Below are positions 19,322 to 28,070 of a DNA stretch of 64,000 bases, piece after piece. Both the position numbers and the translations under genes were made by a program. This DNA comes from Chloropicon primus (Eukaryota > Chlorophyta > Chloropicophyceae > Chloropicales > Chloropicaceae), in the NCBI GenBank assembly GCA_023205875.1, contig CP060754.1, positions 310,001 through 374,000 on the forward strand, written 5' to 3'. Below the pieces are notes generated by a model that saw only the letters and a program-made list of their open reading frames with translations, was not told the origin of the DNA and did no database searches. How positions within the stretch are numbered: position 1 is the stretch's first letter; each line of letters begins with the position of its first letter.

Positions 19322-19748
19322 CTCCTCCCCTTCAAGTCCTTCAGTCCCCCTTGATTTTTTCCATATGGAAAAGATCAAGATTCAAATCCCATCGTCCCAT
19401 GGAAAGGTTGCGAAGAACGCGGGAAACGAGAGTGGCCTTGGGAGGAGCGAAGCGAAGGAGCGTCTCTGTACGGAGACGGATGGACGCATGGAGTGAGGGA
19501 GCGTGGCTCTAGTCTCGGTGACGGCCCATCTTGCGGCAGTTCTGCAGGACTGGTATTGGTGTATTGGTGTATTGGTGTATTAGTGTATTGGTCCCACCCC
19601 ACCCCCACCGGTTGGGACGGACGAGACGAGACGCAGGGCTGCGGGTGGCGTGGGCGAGGAAGTGGGAGGGCGTCTGAACCTCGAGGAGCGGGCCGGAGGT
19701 TAATGCTTCTTTCTCGAAGATAGCAGTGGCTTCTGAGGCGCGACTGCT
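19322..19748. promoter_or_regulatory. divergent promoter region of VMA21-RadA and KATNIP
   Basis: A 427-bp gap between divergent starts. It includes the 8-bp minisatellite at 19553-19592. No gene or RNA gene was recognised. Confidence 0.5.
19553..19592. repeat. 8-bp minisatellite (GTATTGGT, five copies)
   Basis: Five adjacent copies of GTATTGGT, the fourth with one G-to-A change, inside a divergent promoter region. Copy number is likely to be variable among strains. Confidence 0.9.
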
Positions 19749-22700
19749 ATGGCAAGGCCGAGAAGGAGGCACTGGGCGCGACCACTGGTCTCGGAAGACC
19801 GAGGAGGGAAAGCCCTCAAAAGCTATGCCCCGCGTTTCAAAAACTCTTGCTTTGGTGGGGACGTGGAGAGTGAGAAGGAGTACTACCAGGAGAAGCTGCA
19901 GGACATGGATGTGTCCTCAGAGCTGGTGTGGGTCGGAGAGAAGGGGAGTGAGAAGAAAGGCTTCGGTTCCAGAGACGGACAGCGCGAGTTGTTTGCAGAC
20001 ATAGGCGAGCTGGTGCTGAGGCCAAACCAAGTCACGGTGGCGACCTCGACAACGATGCCCGAGGAGAACTCGGCGTGCGGTGGGAGGTCGGAAGGCTGCC
20101 CCAGCACGTCCCTCAGCTCGCCCGCGGAGGGCAGTGACAGAGAGAGCAAGGGCTCAAACTTGAAGGAGAAGCTGAAGAAAAACCTGCAGCGCCTCAAGAG
20201 GCGGAGCAGGCTCACGTCGGCGAACAAGAGCAAGCCGCGGCAATCCAAGGGTGATGGACTGTGGGTCGACAACGGGTTAGACATCGCTCCGGGATCGTCG
20301 AAGGCGATCGAGGAGGGGAAAGAGGAGGACGCCGGTGACGACGATGTGTACAGCGACAGCTTTGAGTCTTTTGACTCTGAAAGTCCTTCAGAGGAGGAGG
20401 AGGAGGACGGCGACGATGACGACGACGCGTTTTCGCTGCTCGGAAGTGGCAGTGATGTCTGCTGCTATGACGTGGGTGCGCTCGAAGACGTGGAGCCAGG
20501 GAGTGCAAAGAAGACGGCTGGCTCTGCCCCAGTAGTAGAAGAAAGGAAAGAGGGAAGTGAGGGCAGCAGGGAGGAGGAGGGTCGTCCCGCCATGGACACC
20601 TTCGGGGCCTCCACTATGTTTCGCGAGCTGCCTGAGGCAATGGACGACTTGAGCTACGACGATCTTATTGGGGAGTACATCGATGGCCTTGAGACAGAAG
20701 ACACGCTGATCTTGGAGGACGAGAACTCACAAGAGAATCAAAGCGTGGATTTCAAAGGGTCTTTGCCTGCCGTGGCAGAAAGTGATTCCACGCCGCAGGG
20801 CAGCAAAGGAACAAAAGTCGGAGCCGATCTTGCGGGCCGTGGCGAAAGGAGAATGCCACTCAATAGCTTGGAGTCCTTCTGCAACACAGAAGTGCTTCAC
20901 CGAGAGGTAGAGCCAAAGGCTGCCCAAGTCGCGTCAACTAAAGAGAGCAGCAGGGCTGAAGAAGAAGCCGAGGTCGAGCGGTGCATCCCCGTTCTACCGT
21001 CTGGACTGGTTCTGAGGGTAGTCGTTCACTCAAACTGGGGCGACAAGGACTTTGTGGGCCTGAACGGGATCGAAATCTTCGACGAAGACGGACATATCGT
21101 GTGCTTCTCGTCGCAGAAGAGGCAGGTTGCGCTGCAGAGCGAGGATGGTCAGGACCATCCTGAGGCACGCTTCTCGAGTTTGGAGAAGCTGACGGACGGA
21201 AACAATTTGACTTGCGACGAGTCTCACATTTGGCTGCTGCCCTTCAACCAGGAGACCAAACCAAGCATCGTGTTCAGCTTCTCAGGCCGCACCTCAATCG
21301 GAGCGATTAGGATCTGGAACTACAATAAGAGCAGGATACATTCGCACCGGGGGGCGAAGAAAGTGGAGCTGATTCTAGACGACACACGCATCTTTCACGG
21401 GGACGTGCAGAAGGCCCCTGGGATCGCCAGCGAGGCGTGGAAAGGGGCAGAGACCATCTTGTTCACAACCAATGAGGAGACGTTCAAAAACATAGAATTG
21501 TTCGATGCCAAGTACTCTTCTGTGCTGAAGGTGCCAGCCACAGAAATCGAGCGCTCGACGAAGTCTTTGGTTCTGCCCCCAATAGAGATGGTGGAGCTGG
21601 AGGAAGACAACCTGGACCTGGATGATTCTTGCCTCCTGCGCATGGGCGTTCTTGATGCACGGGACACCGACGCTTGTGAAGAAGAAAAACGCAAGCCTCT
21701 CAGCGTGAAAGAGCTTGTCATTGAGGTCGTCAGCACGTGGGGAGACGAGTTCTACGTGGGTCTAGCTGGTTTGGAATTGCTGGACGACAAGGGGTGTCCG
21801 ATGGAGATCACGATGGATCATTTGACCGCAGAGCCGTTAGACCTGAACGTGATGCCGGAATCGTGCACCGCGGACGACCGAACCCTCGACAAGCTGCTCA
21901 ATGGCAACAACGTCACCACGGACGACATCAACATGTGGCTTGCGCCCCTGGACTGGGAGGACCAAGCAAACACAATCTCCATCGACTTGAAGTCTCGAAG
22001 AAAGGTGTCTGGCCTCCGGCTTTGGAACTACAACAAGAGCCTTGAGGATACCCTGAGGGGTGTGAAGTGCGTCAAAATTTATGCCGACGGAAAGATGGTG
22101 TCGCCCGCATGTGGCCACCTTATTCCCAAAGCCCCCGGGGTCTCCTCGTTCGACTTCTCGTACACGATCACCTTCGACAGGGAGGGGGGGTCGCGGGGCT
22201 CCGAAGCGGGTGGGGGCAACCCCGAATCCGCGCTTTGGCTCAGCGCCTTGCCAAGCGGCGCAGGGGCAAAGATAGCCGCTTGCCGGTCGCAGAGGCCCAA
22301 TCGTGCGATCAAGCAGGGCTGGGAGGTCCCGATACTGCCTTGCGGCTTCGTCTTCAAGCTCGAGCTCTTCAGCACGTGGGGGGACCCCCACTACATCGGT
22401 CTGACCGGCATTGAGATCGTGGATGCCCTCTCTGGCTCGGTCCTCGTGCCGGCGGCCTCCGTGGCAGCGGAGCCGAGGGGCGTGTGCGAGCTGGAGGGCA
22501 TGGAGAAGGACGTGAGGCTCCCCTCCAGGCTCACTGACGGCCACAACAAGGCGGAGGAGGTCGCGCACTGCTGGCTCGCTCCCTACAGCGAGTCCTCCCC
22601 GAACCTCATCACCATCTACGTCAGCAGGCCGATCGTCTTGGCCGCCGTGCGGATCTGGAACTACGCCAAGACGCCCTCCAGGGGGGCCAAGGACTTCCAC

Positions 22701-22958
22701 ATGTACCTTGACGACAACCTCATCTTTGACGGGGTGCTGCAAAAGTACCACGCCGGCCTCGGCGAGGACTACCACCAGGCCCTGCTCTTCACCAGGAAGG
22801 ACGACCTGGTCCGCCTCGAGTCGGAGTACACCTCCGAGCCCGGCGACATCGACCCGGCGGAGGTGATCTTCACGAACAACAACCAGGTCGTCAGGGGCAA
22901 AGCGGAGACGAGGGCCAGGGACCTCGGCCCAAGACCCGTCACCAGCGTCGTCCTCTAA
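19749..22958 (+). CDS. KATNIP: katanin-interacting protein homologue (KATNIP/KIAA0556), ciliary
   Basis: A 1069-residue homologue of KATNIP, a basal-body/axoneme protein that binds katanin and microtubules and is mutated in Joubert syndrome. The first 400 residues are charged and disordered, with acidic tracts. Three DUF4457 modules follow, each with the signature of aliphatic residues then S[NT]WGD..YVGL.G.E: HSNWGDKDFVGLNGIEI (about 427), VSTWGDEFYVGLAGLEL (about 657) and FSTWGDPHYIGLTGIEI (about 875). Each is followed by a segment ending in IWNYNKS/IWNYAKT. It is a single exon. It supports a flagellate stage in this alga. It is divergent from VMA21 and nearly abuts (31 bp) the convergent glycosyltransferase fragment. 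Confidence 0.9.
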   Translation: MARPRRRHWARPLVSEDRGGKALKSYAPRFKNSCFGGDVESEKEYYQEKLQDMDVSSELVWVGEKGSEKKGFGSRDGQRELFADIGELVLRPNQVTVATSTTMPEENSACGGRSEGCPSTSLSSPAEGSDRESKGSNLKEKLKKNLQRLKRRSRLTSANKSKPRQSKGDGLWVDNGLDIAPGSSKAIEEGKEEDAGDDDVYSDSFESFDSESPSEEEEEDGDDDDDAFSLLGSGSDVCCYDVGALEDVEPGSAKKTAGSAPVVEERKEGSEGSREEEGRPAMDTFGASTMFRELPEAMDDLSYDDLIGEYIDGLETEDTLILEDENSQENQSVDFKGSLPAVAESDSTPQGSKGTKVGADLAGRGERRMPLNSLESFCNTEVLHREVEPKAAQVASTKESSRAEEEAEVERCIPVLPSGLVLRVVVHSNWGDKDFVGLNGIEIFDEDGHIVCFSSQKRQVALQSEDGQDHPEARFSSLEKLTDGNNLTCDESHIWLLPFNQETKPSIVFSFSGRTSIGAIRIWNYNKSRIHSHRGAKKVELILDDTRIFHGDVQKAPGIASEAWKGAETILFTTNEETFKNIELFDAKYSSVLKVPATEIERSTKSLVLPPIEMVELEEDNLDLDDSCLLRMGVLDARDTDACEEEKRKPLSVKELVIEVVSTWGDEFYVGLAGLELLDDKGCPMEITMDHLTAEPLDLNVMPESCTADDRTLDKLLNGNNVTTDDINMWLAPLDWEDQANTISIDLKSRRKVSGLRLWNYNKSLEDTLRGVKCVKIYADGKMVSPACGHLIPKAPGVSSFDFSYTITFDREGGSRGSEAGGGNPESALWLSALPSGAGAKIAACRSQRPNRAIKQGWEVPILPCGFVFKLELFSTWGDPHYIGLTGIEIVDALSGSVLVPAASVAAEPRGVCELEGMEKDVRLPSRLTDGHNKAEEVAHCWLAPYSESSPNLITIYVSRPIVLAAVRIWNYAKTPSRGAKDFHMYLDDNLIFDGVLQKYHAGLGEDYHQALLFTRKDDLVRLESEYTSEPGDIDPAEVIFTNNNQVVRGKAETRARDLGPRPVTSVVL

Positions 22959-22989
22959 ACAACATTCCACCCGTAACCGATGTTTATTC

Positions 22990-23337
22990 TTATTCGTATA
23001 TTCTGTCCTGGTTCTGGCCCACGATGCTGTTGGCGACCTCCCAAGTCGTGTCAGAGGAAGCGTCATCCACTATGATGAGCTCCCAGAACTGAAATGTTTG
23101 CTTGAAGACGCTGTCCACGGTCTCCTGCAGCAGGCTCCCCTGATTGTACGCCGCGATCACGACGGAGAAAAACACGCTCTCACCGTCAGGCAACGCCTCG
23201 TCGAACTTGGGCGTCTCCTTGGTCTCGAGGATCCCCTTGGACTTGGGAAAGAGTATGAACGGATCTAAAGTGCCTTGATCGAGTGCCTCCACCTCGGCAG
23301 CCTTCTCCCGCTTCTCCAGGGGCTTGTCCGCCACCAC
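22990..23337 (-). pseudogene. N-terminal fragment of a family 2 glycosyltransferase
   Basis: The frame encodes a well-conserved start of a GT-A fold family 2 glycosyltransferase: FFSVVIAAYNQGSLLQETVD then WELIIVDDASSDTTWE. It stops about 20 residues later with two nearby TAA codons, before the DxD and acceptor-binding regions that the fold needs. Only 31 bp separate its end from the KATNIP stop. The reading frame stays open upstream to beyond 23400 (KLRPFLRWKIFRKGTPVVEV) but contains no ATG before it enters the SUCLG1 5' region. I therefore read it as a truncated gene copy. A short expressed protein or an unseen upstream exon remains possible. Confidence 0.55.
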
Positions 23338-23449
23338 CTCGACTACCGGAGTCCCCTTTCTAAATATCTTCCACCTCAGAAAAGGGCGGAGCTTTTTTGA
23401 GAGGAAGGGCGGAGAGCTTGTTTGAAGACTTCTTGTGCGGTGTGCAAAG

Positions 23450-24790
23450 ATGGCGACGTTCGGGCGGCAAATGTCGACGTAAGTGACCCATCGCCTCAGC
23501 GTTCCGGTCGAATGCCCCGTGCATGCCTCTCCCCCCCCTTGTTTCCTGGCTCGCGAGCGCGGGCGTCATGGGGTTTCCAATCGCATTCCAAGCCCTAGCC
23601 CGGCTTGCCTTGTTCGTGCTTGAAAGCGCTGCGATCTCGCGGCTCGAGGGAATTCTCTTTCGCTCTCGTCGCGCGCTTCTGCTGTCCCGTGCCTTCGCTG
23701 ACGACGCTTCTTGTTCGTTTCTCAGGGTGTTGAAGAGGGCACTTTGGGCTGATGTTTCGGTCCTCGGTGTTGCCCGCAGCATGTCGGGCGAGGTAAGAGA
23801 GACTCCGCTGCCCACGCCGCGCCCCCGTTTCTCGGCGGACTTGCGCTTGGTGCTGACAATCGAATTTTCGTCTCTTTGTTGTGCCACCAGGCGTACAATC
23901 CTGCAGTCTTTGTGGACAAGAACACCAAGGTTATCTGCCAGGGGTTTACAGGAAAGACGGGAACCTTCCACTCGGAGCAGGCGATAGCCTACGGAACGAA
24001 CATGGTGGGCGGTGTGAACCCAAAGAAGGGCGGCTCGACTCACCTCGGACTCCCGGTGTTCAAAAGCGTGGCAGAGGCGAAGGAGGAGACAGGCTGCAAC
24101 GCCTCAGTAATTTATGTCCCCCCTCCGTTCGCCGCGGCGGCCTGCCTGGAAGCTATCGAGGCCGAGATTGACTTGGTGGTGTGCATCACGGAGGGCATTC
24201 CTCAGCACGACATGGTGAAGGTCAAGAGCGCCCTGATGCAGCAGAGCAAGACGAGGATGATCGGCCCAAACTGCCCAGGAATCATCAAGCCTGGGGAGTG
24301 CAAGATAGGCATCATGCCCGGCTACATCCATACCCCAGGAAGGATCGGAGTCGTCTCCCGAAGTGGAACCCTCACGTACGAGGCCGTGTTCCAGACCACC
24401 AACGAGGGCTTGGGCCAGTCCACCGTTGTTGGCATCGGCGGAGACCCCTTCAACGGGACGAACTTCATCGACTGCCTCGAGAAGTTTGTGAAGGACCCCC
24501 AGACCGAGGGCATCATCATGATCGGAGAGATCGGAGGAAGCGCCGAGGAGGAAGCCGCGGAGTTCATCAGGGCCTCGGGCACTGACAAGCCCGTGGTCTC
24601 CTTCATCGCGGGTCTCACGGCCCCACCAGGAAGGAGGATGGGCCACGCCGGTGCAATCATCTCCGGAGGCAAGGGAACCGCGACCGACAAGATCAAGGCC
24701 CTCGAGGCCGTCGGTGCCACCGTCGTTCAGTCCCCAGCAGTCATGGGTGTAGCCATGAAGAAGCTTTTCGAGGAGCGTGGCTTGTTGTGA
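23450..24790 (+). CDS. SUCLG1: succinyl-CoA ligase alpha subunit, mitochondrial, three exons
   Basis: The alpha subunit of succinyl-CoA synthetase, the substrate-level phosphorylation step of the TCA cycle in mitochondria. Exons 23450-23478, 23726-23792 and 23891-24790 join at GT-AG borders (introns 247 and 98 bp) to give 331 residues. The two short first exons encode the leader (MATFGRQMS...[12 protein letters not shown]). The CoA-binding domain has [14 protein letters not shown]. The ligase domain has [20 protein letters not shown] and the phospho-histidine loop [18 protein letters not shown]. The length is typical. The next gene starts only 158 bp downstream on the same strand. Confidence 0.96.
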
Positions 24791-24948
24791 ATCAGTTCTT
24801 AAAGCAACATTTCAACCCATTCTTAAAAACAACAACTTATTGGTATTCATTGCCCCTCTTCCTCTTCACAGTCTCAAAATCTCGGCTGTCAGCGAAGCAG
24901 ACAGACAGTGCCACCTCAAGGAAGAGGGGGGAGAGTCAGCACGCAAAC

Positions 24949-27027
24949 ATGTTCGCCAAGCTGACGAGTTTGGTTACGGGGACGTCCCTCCCGTTCACCC
25001 TCGGGGAGGACAAGGGGACGGCTTGGAACTGGTGGACGCTCCACGACGCGACGTGGAAAGCGGACGGAACGAACGTGTCGGTGTTCAAGGCCGTCATTTC
25101 CCTCTCGGACGACGCCAAGTTGAACTTGGCGAGGAACAGCTTGAAGAGGCTCAGGGGCCTGAAGCACCCGAGCATCGTGAGCTTCAAAGACTCTCTTGAA
25201 TCGGCTGACCGGTCGAACGTGACGTTTTACATCGTAACCGAGCGAGTCATGACACTTGCTTCCTTTCTCGCCATGGACGAGATGCAGGGAAACACTTCGG
25301 AGGTCCTGGCGTGGGGTTTGAGGGCTGTGGTGAGCGGCATAAGCTTTCTGACGAACGAATGCAAGCTCGTGTACGGCAGCCTTTGCTACAACTCCGTGTT
25401 CGTGTCCCACACTCTGGACTGGAAGCTGGGAATTTTCGACCTCCTCAGCGAGCACGCTGGCATGGACAAGGCCATGGACCCTCAACCTTTTGTGCAAGGC
25501 CTCCCGTTGGTCAGCGCGCAATACCTTCCGGGGGAGGTGCACAAAAAAGAGTGGCAACTGGTGAAGGATGGGCCCGCGTGGGGCATCGATGCCTGGGGCC
25601 TGGGCTGCTTCATGCAGGAGCTCTTCAAAGGAAGCACGATGGCAGCGGTCTCCGAGCTCAGGGATCTGCAATCAATCCCAAAAGGCCTCCAAGGCGATTA
25701 TCAGCGGCTATTAAGCTCCCAGCCGCACAAGCGACTCAATCCGGCGCAGCTGCTTCAGAGGAACTCGTTCTTCAGAACCAAGTTGAGTGACATTGTGGTC
25801 TTTCTGGACAACCTCCTCCTGAAGGAGGAAGTGGAGAGAAACAGATTCTTTAGAAGCCTCAAGCAAGCTCTGCGGTCTTTGCCTAGCTTCTTGATCCAGA
25901 GGAAGATTTTGCCTGCCTGCCTCTCCGTGGTGGAGTTCGGGAACGTGTCTACGCCGGCGCTGCAGGCTATCCTTGATTTGGTGGAGTGCGTGGGCGACGA
26001 AAAGTACTTTGAGACTGGCGTCCTCCCTTTCATCCTGAAGTTGCTGGCGTCTCCGGACGTCTCCGTGAGACTGCTGCTGCTGCAGAGCGTGGAAAAATTC
26101 ATCACATTGCTCTCAGCAACAACAATCGAGAAGCAGTTCTACCCAGCAATGCAATCGTACTTCAAGGATCCGGACCCCAGAATCAGGGACCAGACAATCA
26201 AGTGCATGAGCCTTTTGGCCCCCAAAATGAACCAAAAGATCCTGAACTCGTCTCTGCTCCAGCACTTGGCGCAGCTGCAGAGGGATCCGGAGGCTGCGAT
26301 CAGGACCAACACGACTGTGCTGATTTCCAAAATTTCACAGTTTTTGGGCGAAGCCTCTTGCAAGAGGATTCTCCTGAACGCTTTCACGAGAGTTCTGAAT
26401 GACCCAGTGGCGACAGTGAGAAACGCTGGAATTCTGGCGCTGAAAGAGACGAGTCAGTATTATAGCGAAGAGGACATCGCAAGGAAGCTGATACCCACAC
26501 TGGCTCCGTTGGTCACGGACCCGGACCCAAGCATAAGTGTGAGCAGTTTCCAGTGCCTCGAAAAGAATTTCGAGGTTTTGAAGAATTACAACAAGAAGAG
26601 GGAAACGGAGTTGGCCTCGGCTCCACCTGAACCTGCTGCCCCACCAAATCCCTCGCAGGGTAACGGCAACAGCGCGGAAACCTTCAACATGGATGCCCCT
26701 CTCGTGGATGAGTGGCGACCAGAAGCCGAGGACAACAACCTGGTCCTTGGTGACGATGGGGGCTGGGACGATGATGGGCTGGAGGATATGTTGCAGGGCC
26801 AAGAGAGCACCACGAACCCCCTGTCGGGGTTGGATGACAGTGTGAGCCAACAGATGAGCGAGCTCATGGGAGGAGGATCAGGCGGGAGCAACACAAGGAG
26901 CGGTGCACCGATGGGGAGGAAGCACCTGTCTCCTCCTCGGAAACCCAGCAAGAAGCCAATGAAGCTCGGTGCGACGAAAAGGGCGACGAAGAGCGACGAT
27001 GCCTGGGGGGACTTGCTCAACGACTAG
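24949..27027 (+). CDS. SCYL1: SCYL1-like pseudokinase with HEAT repeats
   Basis: A 692-residue SCY1-like (N-terminal kinase-like) protein that in animals binds COPI coats and tRNA-export factors. The start is the ATG at 24949 (MFAKLTSLVTGTSLPFTLGE); a longer frame upstream is only open leader. Residues about 25-300 form a kinase-like domain lacking the HRD and DFG motifs (KLVYGSLCYNSVFVS and LGIFDLL stand in), so it is predicted inactive. Residues about 330-560 are HEAT repeats (DPDPRIRDQTIKCMSLLAPK, DPVATVRNAGILALKETSQY). The tail is disordered and ends with KPMKLGATKRATK, similar to the KLGAKK-type motif of plant and animal SCYL1, then DDAWGDLLND. Confidence 0.9.
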   Translation: MFAKLTSLVTGTSLPFTLGEDKGTAWNWWTLHDATWKADGTNVSVFKAVISLSDDAKLNLARNSLKRLRGLKHPSIVSFKDSLESADRSNVTFYIVTERVMTLASFLAMDEMQGNTSEVLAWGLRAVVSGISFLTNECKLVYGSLCYNSVFVSHTLDWKLGIFDLLSEHAGMDKAMDPQPFVQGLPLVSAQYLPGEVHKKEWQLVKDGPAWGIDAWGLGCFMQELFKGSTMAAVSELRDLQSIPKGLQGDYQRLLSSQPHKRLNPAQLLQRNSFFRTKLSDIVVFLDNLLLKEEVERNRFFRSLKQALRSLPSFLIQRKILPACLSVVEFGNVSTPALQAILDLVECVGDEKYFETGVLPFILKLLASPDVSVRLLLLQSVEKFITLLSATTIEKQFYPAMQSYFKDPDPRIRDQTIKCMSLLAPKMNQKILNSSLLQHLAQLQRDPEAAIRTNTTVLISKISQFLGEASCKRILLNAFTRVLNDPVATVRNAGILALKETSQYYSEEDIARKLIPTLAPLVTDPDPSISVSSFQCLEKNFEVLKNYNKKRETELASAPPEPAAPPNPSQGNGNSAETFNMDAPLVDEWRPEAEDNNLVLGDDGGWDDDGLEDMLQGQESTTNPLSGLDDSVSQQMSELMGGGSGGSNTRSGAPMGRKHLSPPRKPSKKPMKLGATKRATKSDDAWGDLLND

Positions 27028-27092
27028 GTTCAAGAGAGGTCAAAGGTTTTTCGTATGTATTACAATTTTTTTTTCGTTTCCCGTGAAAACGC

Positions 27093-27755
27093 CTATGCTT
27101 TGAAGACAGCGGAGGCTGAGATAATGATGGCCACGATGACCCCAAAGAGACCCAGGGCACTACCGAAGATCTCTATCACTAGAATTTTCACGAAGAGTGT
27201 TGAGTTCTGCGCGTCTGCCAGCGCACAGCTGCTCCCGACAATGCCCACGCAGATCCCACACACCAGGTTGGACAGGCCCACGCACAGACCCGAGCCAAAA
27301 ACTGCATACCCAGCCTTTAGTATTCCCACGCTCCACTCCCCGTCAGAGCCTATGGGCACGTCCTCCACTTTCGTCTGTAGGATGATGGCGGTGATTACGC
27401 CGTAGATGGCCGCAGCCTCGCAAAAGATGACACTGATCAGGTTCTTGCTCGTTATCCGAGGCGCCTTCACGGCCGCACCCACTAAACTACTGCCCGTCAA
27501 GAAGATGCCCCTGCGCGCGCGTTCCGGGGAAGTGAAGTGAAGAGGGAGAGAGCGACAACAATGAGGTCAGTTCCCTTGCTCGAACTTTTCACGAACGCGC
27601 GCGCCGAGCAAGCGTCCGTCGGCTTGGCCTCTCCTTCTCACTTACCACGCAGCCCCAGCAACGGAGAGTCCGATCGCCAACGCACAACCCAGGGAAGCCC
27701 ACATGTACGGGCTGATGTGCCTGAACACGAGACCCATGTACTCGTAGTCCACCAT
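27093..27755 (-). CDS. VMA16: V-type H+-ATPase proteolipid subunit c'' (two exons)
   Basis: A rotor-ring proteolipid of the V-ATPase membrane sector, moving protons through vacuolar/endomembranes. Exons 27755-27646 and 27510-27093 join across a 135-bp intron within codon TG|G, giving 175 residues. Exon 1 supplies the first helix ([20 protein letters not shown]). Exon 2 has [20 protein letters not shown] with the proton-carrying Glu, and [20 protein letters not shown] plus [15 protein letters not shown]. These identify c'' (ATP6V0B/VMA16) rather than c. A TTACA (TGTAA on the minus strand) at 27060 fits its polyadenylation signal. It is divergent from eIF5B. Confidence 0.95.
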
Positions 27756-28070
27756 GGTTCACAGGTATTTCTCTCTTCGTTCGCTTCCTCACTCCTACGT
27801 CCAAGCGCGTGCCCGCGCACACACACGCACACACCAGCCAACCAAACAACACCACCGAGAGCAAACGATTCCAAAGACCGCCTCGTCACCTCTCCGTTCT
27901 ATCTCTTCCCTGCGCTCAACAACACACGAGAAAGGAACTCCTTTCGCTCTCTCTTCTCTTCTCTCTCAACCCTCGCTCGCGCCTTCGCGTCGCGTAGTAA
28001 TTTTCGCCCGGCCCTGGGAGAGAGGAGAGGAGGGGAACTGGCGGCGAAGAGAAGGAGGGCGTGTGTGACG
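27756..28070. promoter_or_regulatory. divergent promoter of V-ATPase c'' and eIF5B
   Basis: A 315-bp gap between divergent starts with CA-rich (about 27815-27855) and CTCT-rich (about 27945-27970) stretches. The eIF5B frame is open through it, but no conserved protein sequence is seen before 28071, so I treat it as leader/promoter. Confidence 0.5.

Noticed and set aside
19370-19400. TTCAAATCCCAT resembling a tRNA T-loop
   Set aside because: The flanking stems do not pair, and no D or anticodon arm fits upstream.
24787-24948. Extra N-terminal 54 codons for the SCYL1-like gene
   Set aside because: They begin 2 bp before the SUCLG1 stop codon ends and show no similarity to SCYL proteins, which start at MFAKL-type sequence.
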